Shown piece after piece: positions 1-10,849 of a stretch of 64,000 bases of DNA (positions within the stretch are counted from its first letter, which is position 1; each line of letters starts with the position of its first letter). A model generated the notes under the pieces. The model ran no database searches. It was not told the origin of the DNA and saw nothing but the letters and a program-made list of their open reading frames with translations. The position numbers and the translations under genes are program-made. Origin of the DNA: Lolium rigidum. Lineage: Eukaryota > Streptophyta > Magnoliopsida > Poales > Poaceae. The stretch spans positions 177,040,017-177,104,016 of the forward strand of contig NC_061513.1 in assembly GCF_022539505.1 (NCBI RefSeq), given 5' to 3'.

Positions 1-202
1 GTGTATATGTATTGTAATAATATGTGAATGAGTTATGGACCTTGCTATGTTCTGTTGTACTACTCTGAGGGATGTGATATTTGCGGAATGGTACTTCGCG
101 AATGTTATATCAACGACTGGCATACTACAACATGCAGTGGTATGCAGGGTCACCACAGTAATATATGACCGTGGGGTTTTGTCAATCTTGAACATTCCTC
201 TT

Positions 203-1188
203 ATCCACGATTGCTCATTTCTCTGGTCCACTTGCTATAATGGAGAACATTCAATGCCCAAAAATCAAATTGTAAAGTTCACTAAATAATAATGATCTTA
301 GGTGGTAATAGTTCATCGAAGATTAAACTACAACATTTTGTTCACTCCTATAAACAACATAGTTTTACAGCTGATCTCATAATCCCATAAAAAAGGAGCT
401 ACAAGTAGACAAACCGATTGGGTGGGTAAACTAAAACATAAATTAGAAAGAGAAGTTATGATGATTTATTATGAAAAGAGAGATGCTTATATGAAACTTT
501 GGGCTTCTTCTTCATAAATTTACTACTATAGCTCTTTTGTAATGTGGTTTGAAATTCAGTATTGTAGTTTAATTTAAAACTCTCAATTTGTCTGCGACAT
601 TATGGTTTCATTCTATGAAAATAGAATCGGGGAAGTATTCTCCCATTTGAACCTAAAATTTATTTGTGGACAGAAGGAATATGTGCAACCTATTTTAATT
701 AGGATGGAGTACTCCCTATTTTCCATAATAAAACAAAAAGTTGGTTTGGTTTTATAAAAATTACTTCATACATCCAAAGTTAAGTAGAAATAAATGGAGG
801 CATACCCACGAGCATCGAAAGAATGCAAACAAATCGACCATAGACATACTTATTATCCATAATTGTCCATTCACTGGGGGTAGCAATATATGAACACATT
901 TAATTGCTATAATCGAAAAGATTCAATGCCCAAAATTCAAAATGTAAAATTCTACATAATAGAGATCTTGGATGGTTGATGGTTCACCAAAGATTACAAC
1001 TGCAACATTGTCTTCGCTTTATATAAATAGCACAAATTTATAGCTGATCTCATAATCCCGTAAAAAGCATATGGATCTACAAGTTCACAAACTGTTGGAG
1101 TGTAATACAACATAATTTTGAGAGTGGGGTTATTATGATTTATTTATTATGAAAAACAAGAGGCTAATATGAAACTTTGGCATCCCTC
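203..1188 (+). repeat. Diverged direct duplication of about 320 bp
   Basis: Segment 203-515 (Ttgctcatttctctggtcc onward) is repeated at about 857-1188. Both run through the same ordered blocks: TTCAATGCCCAAAA, GATCTTGG/AGG, TTCA(C/T)C(A/G)AAGATTA, GCTGATCTCATAATCCC(A/G)TAAAAA, TTATGATTTATTATGAAAA and ATATGAAACTTTGG. Many small indels separate the copies, so the duplication is old. Its origin (gene fragment or transposon) is not visible. Confidence 0.7.
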
Positions 1189-1836
1189 TTAGTAATTCTT
1201 TGTTTATTATAGCTTCTTCCTCCTCTGGTATTTCCCGGACATGCAACTCCTCATAGCTAGGCCAACCAACCAGAAAATTTAAAATAAAGGACTGGATGAG
1301 AATAACAAATTGGAAGAAGAAGAAATCACCTAGATCTTTATCACGATTTAAATTAATATTTTCACAATTTCTTCCTACAACAGGAATCCTCTTTTTTGCA
1401 TCAAACATATATTAGCAAAATAGAAATCAAATAGCGCCCCAAAAAAACTTATTTTTGTTGCTATCAAGATAAATGATGCATGCATATATGCACGTATGCA
1501 AACTTATGCTGGTTGTATTGTTGCTTATGTTGGTTTTACATGGTCAAATAAACTAAGATAAGAAATAAGTCATGGAATATTACCTATTTGTACAATCATA
1601 ATGGGCCCAATTGCATTGGAAAGTAGTTTAATTTGTGACCCAGAGGGAAAAAGTTACAAGATTTTGAAGTTTATGTTTTAGACGGTATCGCGGGCTAACC
1701 CCTTTGACTTAGAAATTTTCGTTAATGCAAGCCTCATATATTTTTCTAAAACCTCAATGAGCATATCGCTTTGAACAGCAGTGCTACCATTTCCATCGTT
1801 GGGCCCCATATGCCACGTTGGCAGTTTCAGACATAG

Positions 1837-2001
1837 TTTTGTGATATTATACCAAATTAAATACTTAATATAGGAACTAGCACCCTGTCCGGCTTGAGCT
1901 TACGACCTACAATAACGTTGCAAACTGCCCACCTAAAGACCAACACCGCCTCGCCTAAACATCTTTTGTGATATTATACCAAATTAAATACTTAATATAG
2001 G
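1837..2001 (+). repeat. Perfect 38-bp direct repeat
   Basis: The 38 bases at 1837-1874 (beginning TTTTGTGATATTATACC) recur without mismatch at 1964-2001, with 89 bp between them. The spacer is GC-richer than its surroundings. The layout could be a local duplication or a target duplication much longer than any known transposase makes, so I leave the cause open. Confidence 0.85.
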
Positions 2002-2896
2002 TTTTAAGGCTAATATTTTTGAAAATCAACACACTTATTTACTATACTTGGCGGGGTTTTGTCAATCTTGAACCGGTTAAGCCAGCGGTTGAACCGAAGA
2101 ACCACTGAGCCCATCACCTTACCGGTTCACTCGTCGGTTCAGTTTTAAAACTATGGTTCCAGAACGCCACACAGCTCCGCGCGCTACCATGTTGACCTAG
2201 AAGGAACAGTTTTGTGAAATTGTATCAACAATAGTTTGGCCAAAGACCAGTTTTATCAAAATGGACCAACGGGGACGAACGTGGTCAATGACATGACATG
2301 CCCGCGCGCCACCCTCGCTTGCTCGAGTCGAGTATACTGTACGTACAGTACAAACTAAACTGGCAAGTTCCTCGTGCTCTACTACAGACGAATACTCCTA
2401 CTAGGCAGCCGGGCATTGGCTAGTGCGGTGAGATCGAGCGGCACGGAAGGGCAGCCACGGCGTTCCAGGAACCACGGCGGCGTCCCGTCCTTTCCTCCAC
2501 AGTCCACATGCTGCGTGCCGTGCCGTGCCGCCTGACTGACCGTTTGCGTTGCGCTGACGTCTGGGGAAGGCCGGAACGTACCGTACTACGTACCCTGCAG
2601 CTCTGCGACGGACGCGACATTGCTGATTTGTTGGCACCACCTCAACTGACGTGCCGTAGCTGCAGACCGCAGGGCATGGCAGGCCCCCTACCCATGAGCC
2701 ACGTTGATGCTTTCAAAAACATTTCCGCGCGAAAAGGGCCTCCTTGGATTGCAGGCTCTTTGGAGGGATATTTTCATAAAATTCCAGTCTACTCCTTCCA
2801 ACCGCGAATACGCTTTTCTTTTCTGAAAGTCTAACATTTTAAAATTTGATCAAACTTTTACACAAAAATAGCAACACATGTGAGATCAAACTACTA

Positions 2897-3012
2897 CTCC
2901 TTCCGTCTAAAATCTAAAAGTAGATGTCTCGCTTTTGTCTAGATACGAATGTATTTCTAAATAGACACATCCGTATCTAGATAAGAGTGACACATAATTT
3001 TAGACGAAGGGG
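2897..3012. mobile_element. Stowaway-type MITE (116 bp)
   Basis: Terminal inverted repeats CTCCTTCCGTCTAAAAT and its complement ATTTTAGACGAAGGGG lie between TA dinucleotides at 2895-2896 and 3013-3014. The size, the CTCCNTCCGTC end and the TA duplication are those of Stowaway (Tc1/mariner) MITEs of grasses. The internal TAGATACGAATGT...ACATCCGTATCTA also pairs. Confidence 0.85.
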
Positions 3013-3174
3013 TATATATCATGATGAATCTAGCCATATTAATTTAGTGTCATAAACACTATTATTTTTCTTAACAATTTAATCAAAGTTAAGAAAAGTT
3101 AAGAAAGTTTGACTTAAAACATGTCCTAATGTACACCTATTTAAATACGCAGGGAGTACCCACCTGTTTTTCTA

Positions 3175-3254
3175 CTCCTCCGATCTTAAGTAGTAATTGA
3201 CGCCAAACATGAATGCACTAAATGTCATGCGTGTTGATTAAAAGAGATCAGAGG
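3175..3254. mobile_element. Short Stowaway-like MITE (80 bp)
   Basis: CTCCTCCGATCTTAAGTAGTAATTGACGCC at the left end pairs loosely with GTTGATTAAAAGAGATCAGAGG at the right, and TA flanks both sides (3173-3174, 3255-3256). It has decayed ends and no coding capacity. The assignment rests on the CTCCNCCG terminus, the TA duplication and the size. Confidence 0.65.
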
Positions 3255-4688
3255 TACTCCCGATGCATTTTAATGTATTTGTCTTGTGTTCTATCCAATA
3301 TCTAAATTTTCAGGGGTTTTTTTGTATTTTTGTGATTTTTAAACTTGCAATCTGGCCATAGTTGCGTTGGTATCGTGTTTCCCAATTTTGCAGTCGCATA
3401 AATCCGAAAGCATCTACTGCTATCGTGTGTCGAGGTCACACATACATCATAAACCAACGGGGATCATTATATGTTTTGCCATAACTTGAGGCGGTATAGA
3501 CTTGAGAAAATCCAAGGGAGCAAAACACAAATTACTTCTCAATACTAGCTCCCAGAAAGACCACACTTGAACATGAACTACAAGATGATCCAAGTAAATG
3601 GTCCTTGGTAACTCTTCGGAGGAGAAAAAATAAGCGAGATAACACTAGTGTTTTGAGCCACCGGGCGTTTTTAACTAGAGTTAATACCTCCTTTTGGAGA
3701 GACAAAAAAATTCTCGGGCCACTAAGCATTTAACTTTTGAGTAATCCTCTTACCAAAGTGAAAAATATATATGAGTACTTATTAATAAAATGTAACCATA
3801 TAAGAAGACTAAAGACCTAAAGAAATGAGACTGGGAAGTGAAGCAAAGCAAAAACAAAGGGGTGCCAATATAAATTTCCATTCAACGTCTTACAAAGATT
3901 ACATGTGTTAATGCAAGCTATTCCACGTAAGAAAGATCGACCTTTGTGGTAACTATTTTCCTTTTTCCCCAACAATTTAAGATATATAACATGGCAAAAG
4001 CGGTTTCTCTCCAGAATAGGTAGAGGTGGCTTTGAATAGGTAATATTCCCTCCGTCCGGAATATAGGATAATATTTGCAATAACATACTACCTCTGTCTA
4101 TAAATAGGTATCTAAGGTTTAGCTAAATCTGGATATATATAGACTGGGAAGTGAAGCAAAACAAAAACAATTAGTGTCTAGATACATTTATTTATCGTAT
4201 GAACGATGCTATAGGGTGGTAGCCTAGAGGGAGACAGAAAGTTAAAACTTAAAAGCTTGAATCGAATATGAGCATGCGCGGTGGGAAGATCTTTTCTTAG
4301 TGTCTAAAAGAAAATGTATAAGCATACGTTCACATTCACATTCACATTCACATAAGATTTCATTGGTCGAACCGAGCGCACTGCGCACATGCTCAATTTT
4401 CTGGGACTGAGATTCGTGAGTGACGAAACCGGTGGAAAAGTCAGTAGGAACGCGCCACAAAAGGAAAGCCACTGAGACAGCTGGTCTCTTTTTTCCCATA
4501 CAGCAGGTTCATTGATCAACGAAGAATACACGTCGAATATAGCACGATGTTGAAGAGCCCGTTCCCAGTCTACCAAAAAAAGAAAGCCACGTTGACTCCG
4601 TCCTTTCTACATCTACCAACCATCAGGTTGAGAAAACATACGTATCCGTGCGTGAATGCTTTTCTGGTTCAACGAGGTTGGTGGTCCC
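3255..4688. other. Gene-free stretch with MITE ends and small repeats
   Basis: No gene is seen. It holds a 30-bp direct repeat with one mismatch (3828-3857 and 4141-4170, AGACTGGGAAGTGAAGCAAA...), one-sided Stowaway ends near 4044-4110 (CCCTCCGTCCGGAATATAGG and CCTCTGTCTATAAATAGG), and a TTCACA hexanucleotide repeated four times at 4329-4352. Confidence 0.55.
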
Positions 4689-4691
4689 TTA

Positions 4692-6020
4692 GGGCATCTC
4701 CAACCGCGCGACCCAAACCGCACCCGCGCGTCCGTTTGGGTCGAGCCGGATAAAAACGCGGCCGAGCGCGGGGACGCACCGCAAAAGCGGACGGCCGTGG
4801 CGTCCGGAACGACGCAAACCCGGCCCAAATCTGGGCTAGGTTTGCGTGGCCGCGGATGGCACGCGCCGTCCGCTCGCGGGCGCTGGTCGCCTCGTCTCCC
4901 TGGGGCCCACCTGTCGGTGACCAGGGAGTCCATTTAATGGGGACTGGAGGGGATCTGGTCCTCCACTCCAGTCCCCACTCCACTCCCCGCAGCGAAACCG
5001 CCGCCATGGCCAAGCGACGGTTCGCTTCCGCCAACGACGACGAAGCGAGCAGCAGCCGCCGTCGCCCGCCGGCGCTGCGGGCTGCGGGAAGAAACCGAGG
5101 CAGCCTCCACATCGGAGAGGCCGCCCGCGGCGGTGCGGCATTGCCGCAACCGCCGCCTCTCCTGCTCGAGCCGAAGTCGGAGTTCTCGGAGGAGGACCCG
5201 GACCTCCGCGCCGCGCTCATGATCTCGGCGGCGGAGGAGGAGGCGAAATGGCCGCACCTCCATGCGGCCATTCGCACCTCCGAGATGGAGGAGGCGGCCC
5301 GGCGGGAGGCCGAGGAGGCGGAGGGCTGGGAGCTCGCGCCCGGGCCCGCCGGGCGCGACGGGAGGAGGAGGAGGCGGCGCGGCGGGAGGAGGCCGGGCGC
5401 CGCGCCGACGAGGAGCGCCTCGACGAGCGGCGGCGGCGCCGGGAGGCCGGGCGCCGCGCCCGGCGGAGAGGCGGCGAGCGCCTCAGGGAGGAGGCGCTGC
5501 TCCGTGCGCCGCCGCAGCCTCGGGTGGCTCCGGACCCCCACTCACCGTGAGAGGAGGCCCTGTGGTCTCCGTGGCCGGAGTCCCCGGCGCGGTCGAGCCA
5601 TAACAGCGCCTCGCCGCCCGGGGACGTCGTCCACGACGACGACGTCGCCGCCGACGCCCACAGGGGCTAGGCGGCGCACCGGCGGCCACCGCGCCGCCGA
5701 CCAAACCCTAATAGAGGGTTTTAGTTTAAATTTAAAAGCCCATATAGGGGCTTCTTTTGTTAGTTTTATTTGCTCAAAATAGGGCTATGTACAAATTTGC
5801 CCAAAATAGGGCATATGTTCAATGAAATTTCGTTTAAATTTGCCTCTTTTTTTGTTTTCGTGTTTCTCCGGTTATGTGATGCGTCCGCGCGTTGGGCGCA
5901 GCGCGCGACCCAAACGGACACGCGGACGCGGGCCGCTGTCCGCGTGTCCGCTCGGCCACCCAAACGGCCCAAATCGGATGGCCCAGCGCGTCTGTTTGGG
6001 TCACGCGGTTGGAGATGCCC
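4692..6020 (+). mobile_element. Non-autonomous Harbinger-type element carrying a coding region
   Basis: The element starts GGGCATCTCCAACCGCG and ends CGCGGTTGGAGATGCCC, flanked by TTA duplications at 4689-4691 and 6021-6023. A 3-bp TTA/TAA duplication and G-rich inverted ends fit PIF/Harbinger elements. The subterminal parts carry GACCCAAACGGACNCGC-type repeats. There is no transposase; the interior is a GC-rich coding-like segment on the plus strand (5006-5550) followed by an AT-rich tail with AAAATAGGGC repeats. A second copy lies at about 56378-57359. Confidence 0.8.
5006..5550 (+). pseudogene. Element-carried E/R-rich ORF, frameshifted copy
   Basis: The frame opens at ATG 5006 (MAKRRFASANDDEASSSRRR) and matches the second copy near 56378-57010 through the segments LHIGEAARGG, SEEDPDLRAAL, KWPHLHAAIRTSEMEEAARRE. 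Near 5335 one base is missing relative to that copy, so the matching frame moves to +1 (ARRARREEEEAARREEA and on). There it meets TGA at 5548-5550, where the other copy has a Trp codon. The intact product would be a basic/acidic N-terminus plus a long helix of alternating Glu and Arg blocks. Function unknown; it is not a transposase. I infer it is cargo or a captured host exon maintained by the family. Confidence 0.7.
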
Positions 6021-6023
6021 TTA

Positions 6024-7197
6024 CTCCCTCCCTTTGGCTCAAAGCAAAAAATAGAGGGAACATGTAAGAACGGAAACTTTTTCCTGTGAAGCAAATATAA
6101 ATTAAGGAGATTATATTTTATATTTGTACAATTTTTTTAAAAAAAATTAGTATGTACAGGGAGAAAAACCCCAATAAATTTCATAATTCAGTTGGATCTT
6201 TTTAAATTCCTATGTCCAAATAACGGGGCCAAGACCTTTAAACTATGATTATGTTTTTTGCGATCCCTTTGTTTTTCATATGCCCTCGAGGGCTCTCGCA
6301 TGATCCTTAAAACACAGGAATTTGAAGCCTTCACAATATGAAACTAAAAAGGTTGGATCCTAACTTTACTCTAATTCGACCATTGTGCGAGCCAATCTAG
6401 GGGCTAATTCAGCTTCAAAATGGAATTTACGAAAACTGTCTCAGAGTCACCAATCGGTTTGCAGGATCATTTTCCCTTTTCCATTTTATTTTAATATTTT
6501 GGTTATATGTATCTTTAATGTCTTGACTTTCTTTTTTAAATCGGGTTCTTACAGAGGCCTAGTGCAATTGGTATTATTAGATATTAATATATTACTCTTC
6601 ATCAAACCAAAATTCTTCTTTCATGTTTGTAAAATTTTGTGTGTAATAATATAGCAAATCTTGCCTCATACTTATTTTGAACAAAACTAGTATAACACAA
6701 ATATGCATCTTTTTTCCCAAGTCAAACAGTAATACCCATTTCTTTGTTGGATATGAACTGGGAATGCAAGTTTCATAGACCCGGAATTGGTGGACACCTG
6801 TGTAGGCCTATTTTTCCGAATCGAAAAAAATGCTAGTACAAAGTTATAGAAAAATAAAATAATCATGTACATATTATATTAATACTTACTCGTGCAAACT
6901 TTTAAGGAAAAATACGACCTTACGTGGCCTACACAAAAAGAGAAAACGGGAATTCGTGTGTTTTTAACACTAGAAATCTAATCATTACTTGGACATTTTT
7001 TCACTTTCGTGTAGGCCACATATAATCGTATTTTTTTCTGAAAATTTGTATGAGTTAGTAACAATGTAATATGTAGATGCAAAAAAATCTATTTCAATTT
7101 TTTCTGAAACTTTGAAGTAGCACTTTGCGAATTTTGGAAAAATAGGTCCACGTAGACCCAGGTTCCACTAGCTATTTTCGTAAGTTTCATTTGCTAA
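6024..7197. other. Gene-free AT-rich stretch
   Basis: I see no gene or repeat with clear ends here. Short open frames (for example 6385-6654) have AT-rich, non-coding-like composition and no motif. Confidence 0.55.
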
Positions 7198-7332
7198 GGC
7201 CCCGCTTGCGTCGCTGGATAAAAAAAATCCGACCGACTAAAAAAAGGTGAACTAAGTGTTAAGTATGGAAAAAATTACGCCCAGAATATTGGCACCCGTT
7301 TTGCCTACATATCCTCTGAACCAAGCGGGCCC
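7198..7332. mobile_element. Probable Tourist/Harbinger-type MITE (135 bp)
   Basis: The ends GGCCCCGCTTGCGTC and GAACCAAGCGGGCCC are imperfect inverted repeats, and TAA flanks both sides (7195-7197, 7333-7335). The TAA target suggests the Harbinger superfamily; the GGSCCCGCTTGG end is also seen in hAT-type MITEs, whose duplications are 8 bp, and I see no such duplication. Confidence 0.6.
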
Positions 7333-7335
7333 TAA

Positions 7336-8949
7336 AACTGCAGATGCCAAATACACCCGAACACGATTAAGATTAAGTCCCTGTGTTGCAAACGGTTCAA
7401 TTTAGGAATAGAAACTTTGAAAACAACAATAAAAATGGGAAAGCCTTTTCTGGATTACGCAGAATCAAGAACCATCGAATACTTTTCCCGGTTTGCGAAC
7501 GTGAAACACGCCTTTTAGATTGCTGAAAACCACGTATTGTCTGGCGTCCATCATTTGCTGCCCATATCCCGTCGCCGTCGTCTTCCCGCCCGTACCTCTG
7601 ACCTCACAGCAAACCCCAAATTTGCAGATTTGCGGCAACGCGGTTTGGTGCCTTCGTCACCGTGGCGCCACGGTGACGCAAAGGCCTACGCCGGAAATGA
7701 CGAGTTATTGGCCCAGCTTGACCAGGGTAGTTAGCATCCTAATCAACATAGTAGAAGCTGAAGGCGCAATTGCTGTTGTGATGTAGACAGCGAATCCTGA
7801 TTATATGTTGCGTAGATAGTGACCAGGAAGATAAGAAAACCCAGGCTAACTAAGCTCACGTGGCACGGCTTGGATCTTTAGCTAAGAAAAGAATATCATG
7901 GCCATAGGACGAGGCCCAAGTTTGACTGAGATCAAACAATCCTACGCAGAACACAAAATTTCGTATAAAATAAAGAGAAATAACTATCAGATGCTTAGAG
8001 CTCCTTTGGTTCAGAAGTAATTTGAAAGGGCTTTTGTTGGATTCCAATGCTTGGACTTTTTTTTTTCTTCTTCTATTGAGTCTATCTAGTTCAAAGGAAT
8101 ATCAAGTCCTATGAATTGCATTGCTACACTATGATATTGCTACACTTCAGTCTACATGGCCATAGGGCTATTAGTCGTCGTGTCTTCTCCCGCTTTCATG
8201 GTAAGCTTGCCAATGTACCATGCTCCACCATTTTTGTCAAACGATTCACCACATGTATTTTGTTCTAAAATTCGATTTCTTTGCTTTCCTTGCTAAAATT
8301 GTATTTGTCAGAACAAATTTCTTCTAAGTACCTTTTTATTGGGGCAGTTTTGACCGATTGTTCTTCTCATGTCCATATTGCGTTTTTTCGCACACAACAT
8401 TCTATTATCGTTTGAATTACACTTCGATGTGCCAACAACCGACATGATACGAGGGAGTCGTGTATACTGGACATCAACAACTCCTTCATGTTAAGATTGT
8501 GGTGCTCGATTGTTCGTTTTGAGTGTTAATTTGTATGCTAATTTTTATTGTATCGTGCACATCATTTATTGTTTTTTACTTTATTCTTATTGTTGAAGAT
8601 AAAAAAAACAAATTGCAGATTTGTAGGATGTCACGTACTCCCTCCATACATGAATAGATGCCGAATGTCCAGATAAATATAGATTTAGACAAATCTAAGA
8701 CATCCATTTATGTCAATGAGAAAAAACAAGGTACTATTCAGGAACAAACTAGCCCCCTCCTAGCCGTCCCCCCCGCGGTTTTGGAGGGCCCTCCCTCCGA
8801 CCCTACTAGCCCCCTCCGATCTCTTCCCTCTGCCCGCCGTTGTTGCTGTCGCTGGCGGCGGCGCCCATCCCGTCAAAGACGGTAGGCGAGAGGTGTTTCA
8901 TGGTGGCGTATCACAGGAAGAGGTGATGCGTTAGTTAGGGGGCGTAAGG
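7336..8949. other. Gene-free stretch, possible gene or transposon fragment at right
   Basis: No supported gene. A one-sided MITE-like end (GAGCTCCTTTGGTTCAGAAG) starts at 7999 and a one-sided Stowaway-like end (CTCCCTCCATACATGAATAG) near 8639. The GC-rich stretch 8750-8949 continues on the far side of the LTR element, at 16987 onward. Joined across the insertion it reads like a single older unit, but I cannot identify it. Confidence 0.5.
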
Positions 8950-8954
8950 CGCTG

Positions 8955-10614
8955 TGATGTCTACGGGTGCTTCTATTCTTGTAGACAGTGTTGGGCCTCC
9001 AAGAGCAGAGGTTTGTAGAACAGCAGCAAGTTTTCCCTTAAGTGGATCACCCAAGGTTTATCGAACTCAGGGAGGAAGAGGTCAAAGATATCCCTCTCAT
9101 GCAACCCCGCAACCACAAAGCAAGAAGTCTCTTGTGTCCCCAACACACCTAATATGTGCACTAGTTCGGCGAAGAGATAGTGAAATACGGGTGGTATGAA
9201 TATATATGAGTAGTAGTAACGGCACCGGAAAAGTGCTTTGCCCGGGACGATGAAACAAGCAGCGATAGCGATATTTAGGAACAAGGCCTAGGGATCGTAC
9301 TTTCACTAGTGGACACTCTCAACTTTGATCACATAACAGAATAGATAAATGCATACTCTACACTCTCTTGTTGGATGATGAACACATTGCGTAGGATTAC
9401 ACGAACCCTCAATGCCGGAGTTAACAAGCTCCACAATTCAATGTTCATATTTAAATAACCTTAGAGTGCATAACAGATCAACACGACTAAACCAAGTACT
9501 AACATAGCATGCACACTGTCACCTTCACACCATGTAGGAGGAATAGATCACATCAATACCATCATAGCAATAGTTAACTTCATAATCTACAAGAGATCAC
9601 AATCATAGCCCACGCCAAGTACTAACACGGATGCACACACTCGTCACCATTACACCGTGCGGGAGGAATAAACTACTTTAATAACATCACTAGAGTAGCA
9701 CATAGATAAATTGTGATACAAAACACATTGCAATCATAAAGAGATATAAATAAGCACTTCACTACGCCATTCATAACAGTGAATAAGTATTCTGTGAAAT
9801 ATAGCCTAAGAGACCCACACGGTGCACACACTATCACCTTTACACACGTGGGACAAGGAGTCTCCGGAGATCACATAAGTAAAACCCACTTGACTAGCAT
9901 AATGACATCTAGATTACAAGCATCATCATATGAATCTCAATCATGTACGGCAGCTCATGAGATTATTGTATTGAAGTACATAGGAGAGAGATTAACCACA
10001 TAGCTACCGGTACAGCCCCGAGCCTCGATGGAGAACTACTCCCTCCTCATGGGAGACAAGCAGCGTTGATGGAGATGGCGGTGGTGTCGATGGAGGAGCC
10101 TTCCGGGGCACTTCCCCGTCCCGGCGGCGTGCCGGAACGGAGACTCCTGTCCCCCGGATCTTGGCTTCGCGATGGCGGCGGCTCCGGAAGGTTTCTCGTA
10201 CCGTGGCTTTTTCCGTCTCGAGGTTTTAGGTCCGGGACCTTTATATAGGCGAAGAGGCGGCGTCGAAGGTCGAAGGGGCGACGACACCATAAGGCGGCGC
10301 GGCCGGGGCCCGGGCCGCGCCGGCCTATCATCCGGGGCCCGTGTGGCCCCCTCCGGCGACTCTCGGGTGTTCCGGATGCTTCCGGGTAAAATAGGAACCT
10401 GGGCGTTGATTTCGTCCGATTCCGAGAATATTTCCTTACTAGGATTTCTGGAACCAAAAACAGCAGAAAACAGGAACTGGCCCTTCGGCATCTCGTCAAT
10501 AGGTTAGTTCCGGAAAACGCATAAATATGACACATAATGTGTATAAAACATGTAGATATCATCAATAATGTGGCATGGAACATAAGAAATTATCGATACG
10601 TCGGAGACGTATCA
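8955..10614 (-). repeat. 3' LTR of the coding-poor element
   Basis: In element orientation it begins TGATACGTCTCCGACGTATC and ends CACCCGTAGACATCA. It matches 15321-16981 along its whole length with scattered substitutions and 1-2-bp indels. GC-rich open frames within it (for example 10036-10583) are composition artefacts. Confidence 0.95.
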
Positions 10615-10630
10615 GCATCCCCAAGCTTAG
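10615..10630 (-). other. Polypurine tract next to 3' LTR
   Basis: On the minus strand CTAAGCTTGGGGATGC runs directly into the LTR start TGATACGTC. This is the position and composition expected for the plus-strand primer of an LTR element. Eighteen bases inside the LTR edge is a small hairpin (10633-10651, CCTGCTCG / CGAGCAGG, loop TCC). Confidence 0.8.
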
Positions 10631-10849
10631 TTCCTGCTCGTCCCGAGCAGGTAAACGATAACACGGATAATTTCTGGAGTGACATGCCATCATAACCTTG
10701 ATCATACTATTGTAAACATATGTAATGAATGCAGCGATCAAAACAATGGTAATGACATGAGTAAACAACTGAATCATAAAGCAAAGACTTTTCATGAATA
10801 GTACTTCAAGACAAGCATCAATAAGTCTTGCATAAGAGTTAACTCATAA

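Larger units (their letters stand above)
1..2896. other. Gene-free intergenic DNA with diverged duplications
   Basis: No recognisable gene. The stretch is AT-rich up to about 2300 and GC-richer at 2300-2700. A minus-strand frame at 1133-1408 (91 codons) has no motif I recognise and no convincing splice context. The main structure is repeats, listed separately: a diverged duplication of about 320 bp, a perfect 38-bp direct repeat and a perfect 21-bp direct repeat (173-193 and 2053-2073). Confidence 0.6.

Noticed and set aside
1133..1408. 91-codon minus-strand frame as a gene
   Set aside because: It lies in the diverged duplication, its other copy is not open, and no family motif or exon context is seen.
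10036..10583. Arg/Pro-rich frames in the LTR of the pol-less element (also 16400-16950)
   Set aside because: They are GC-rich LTR sequence with open frames on both strands and no shared reading between the two LTR copies.
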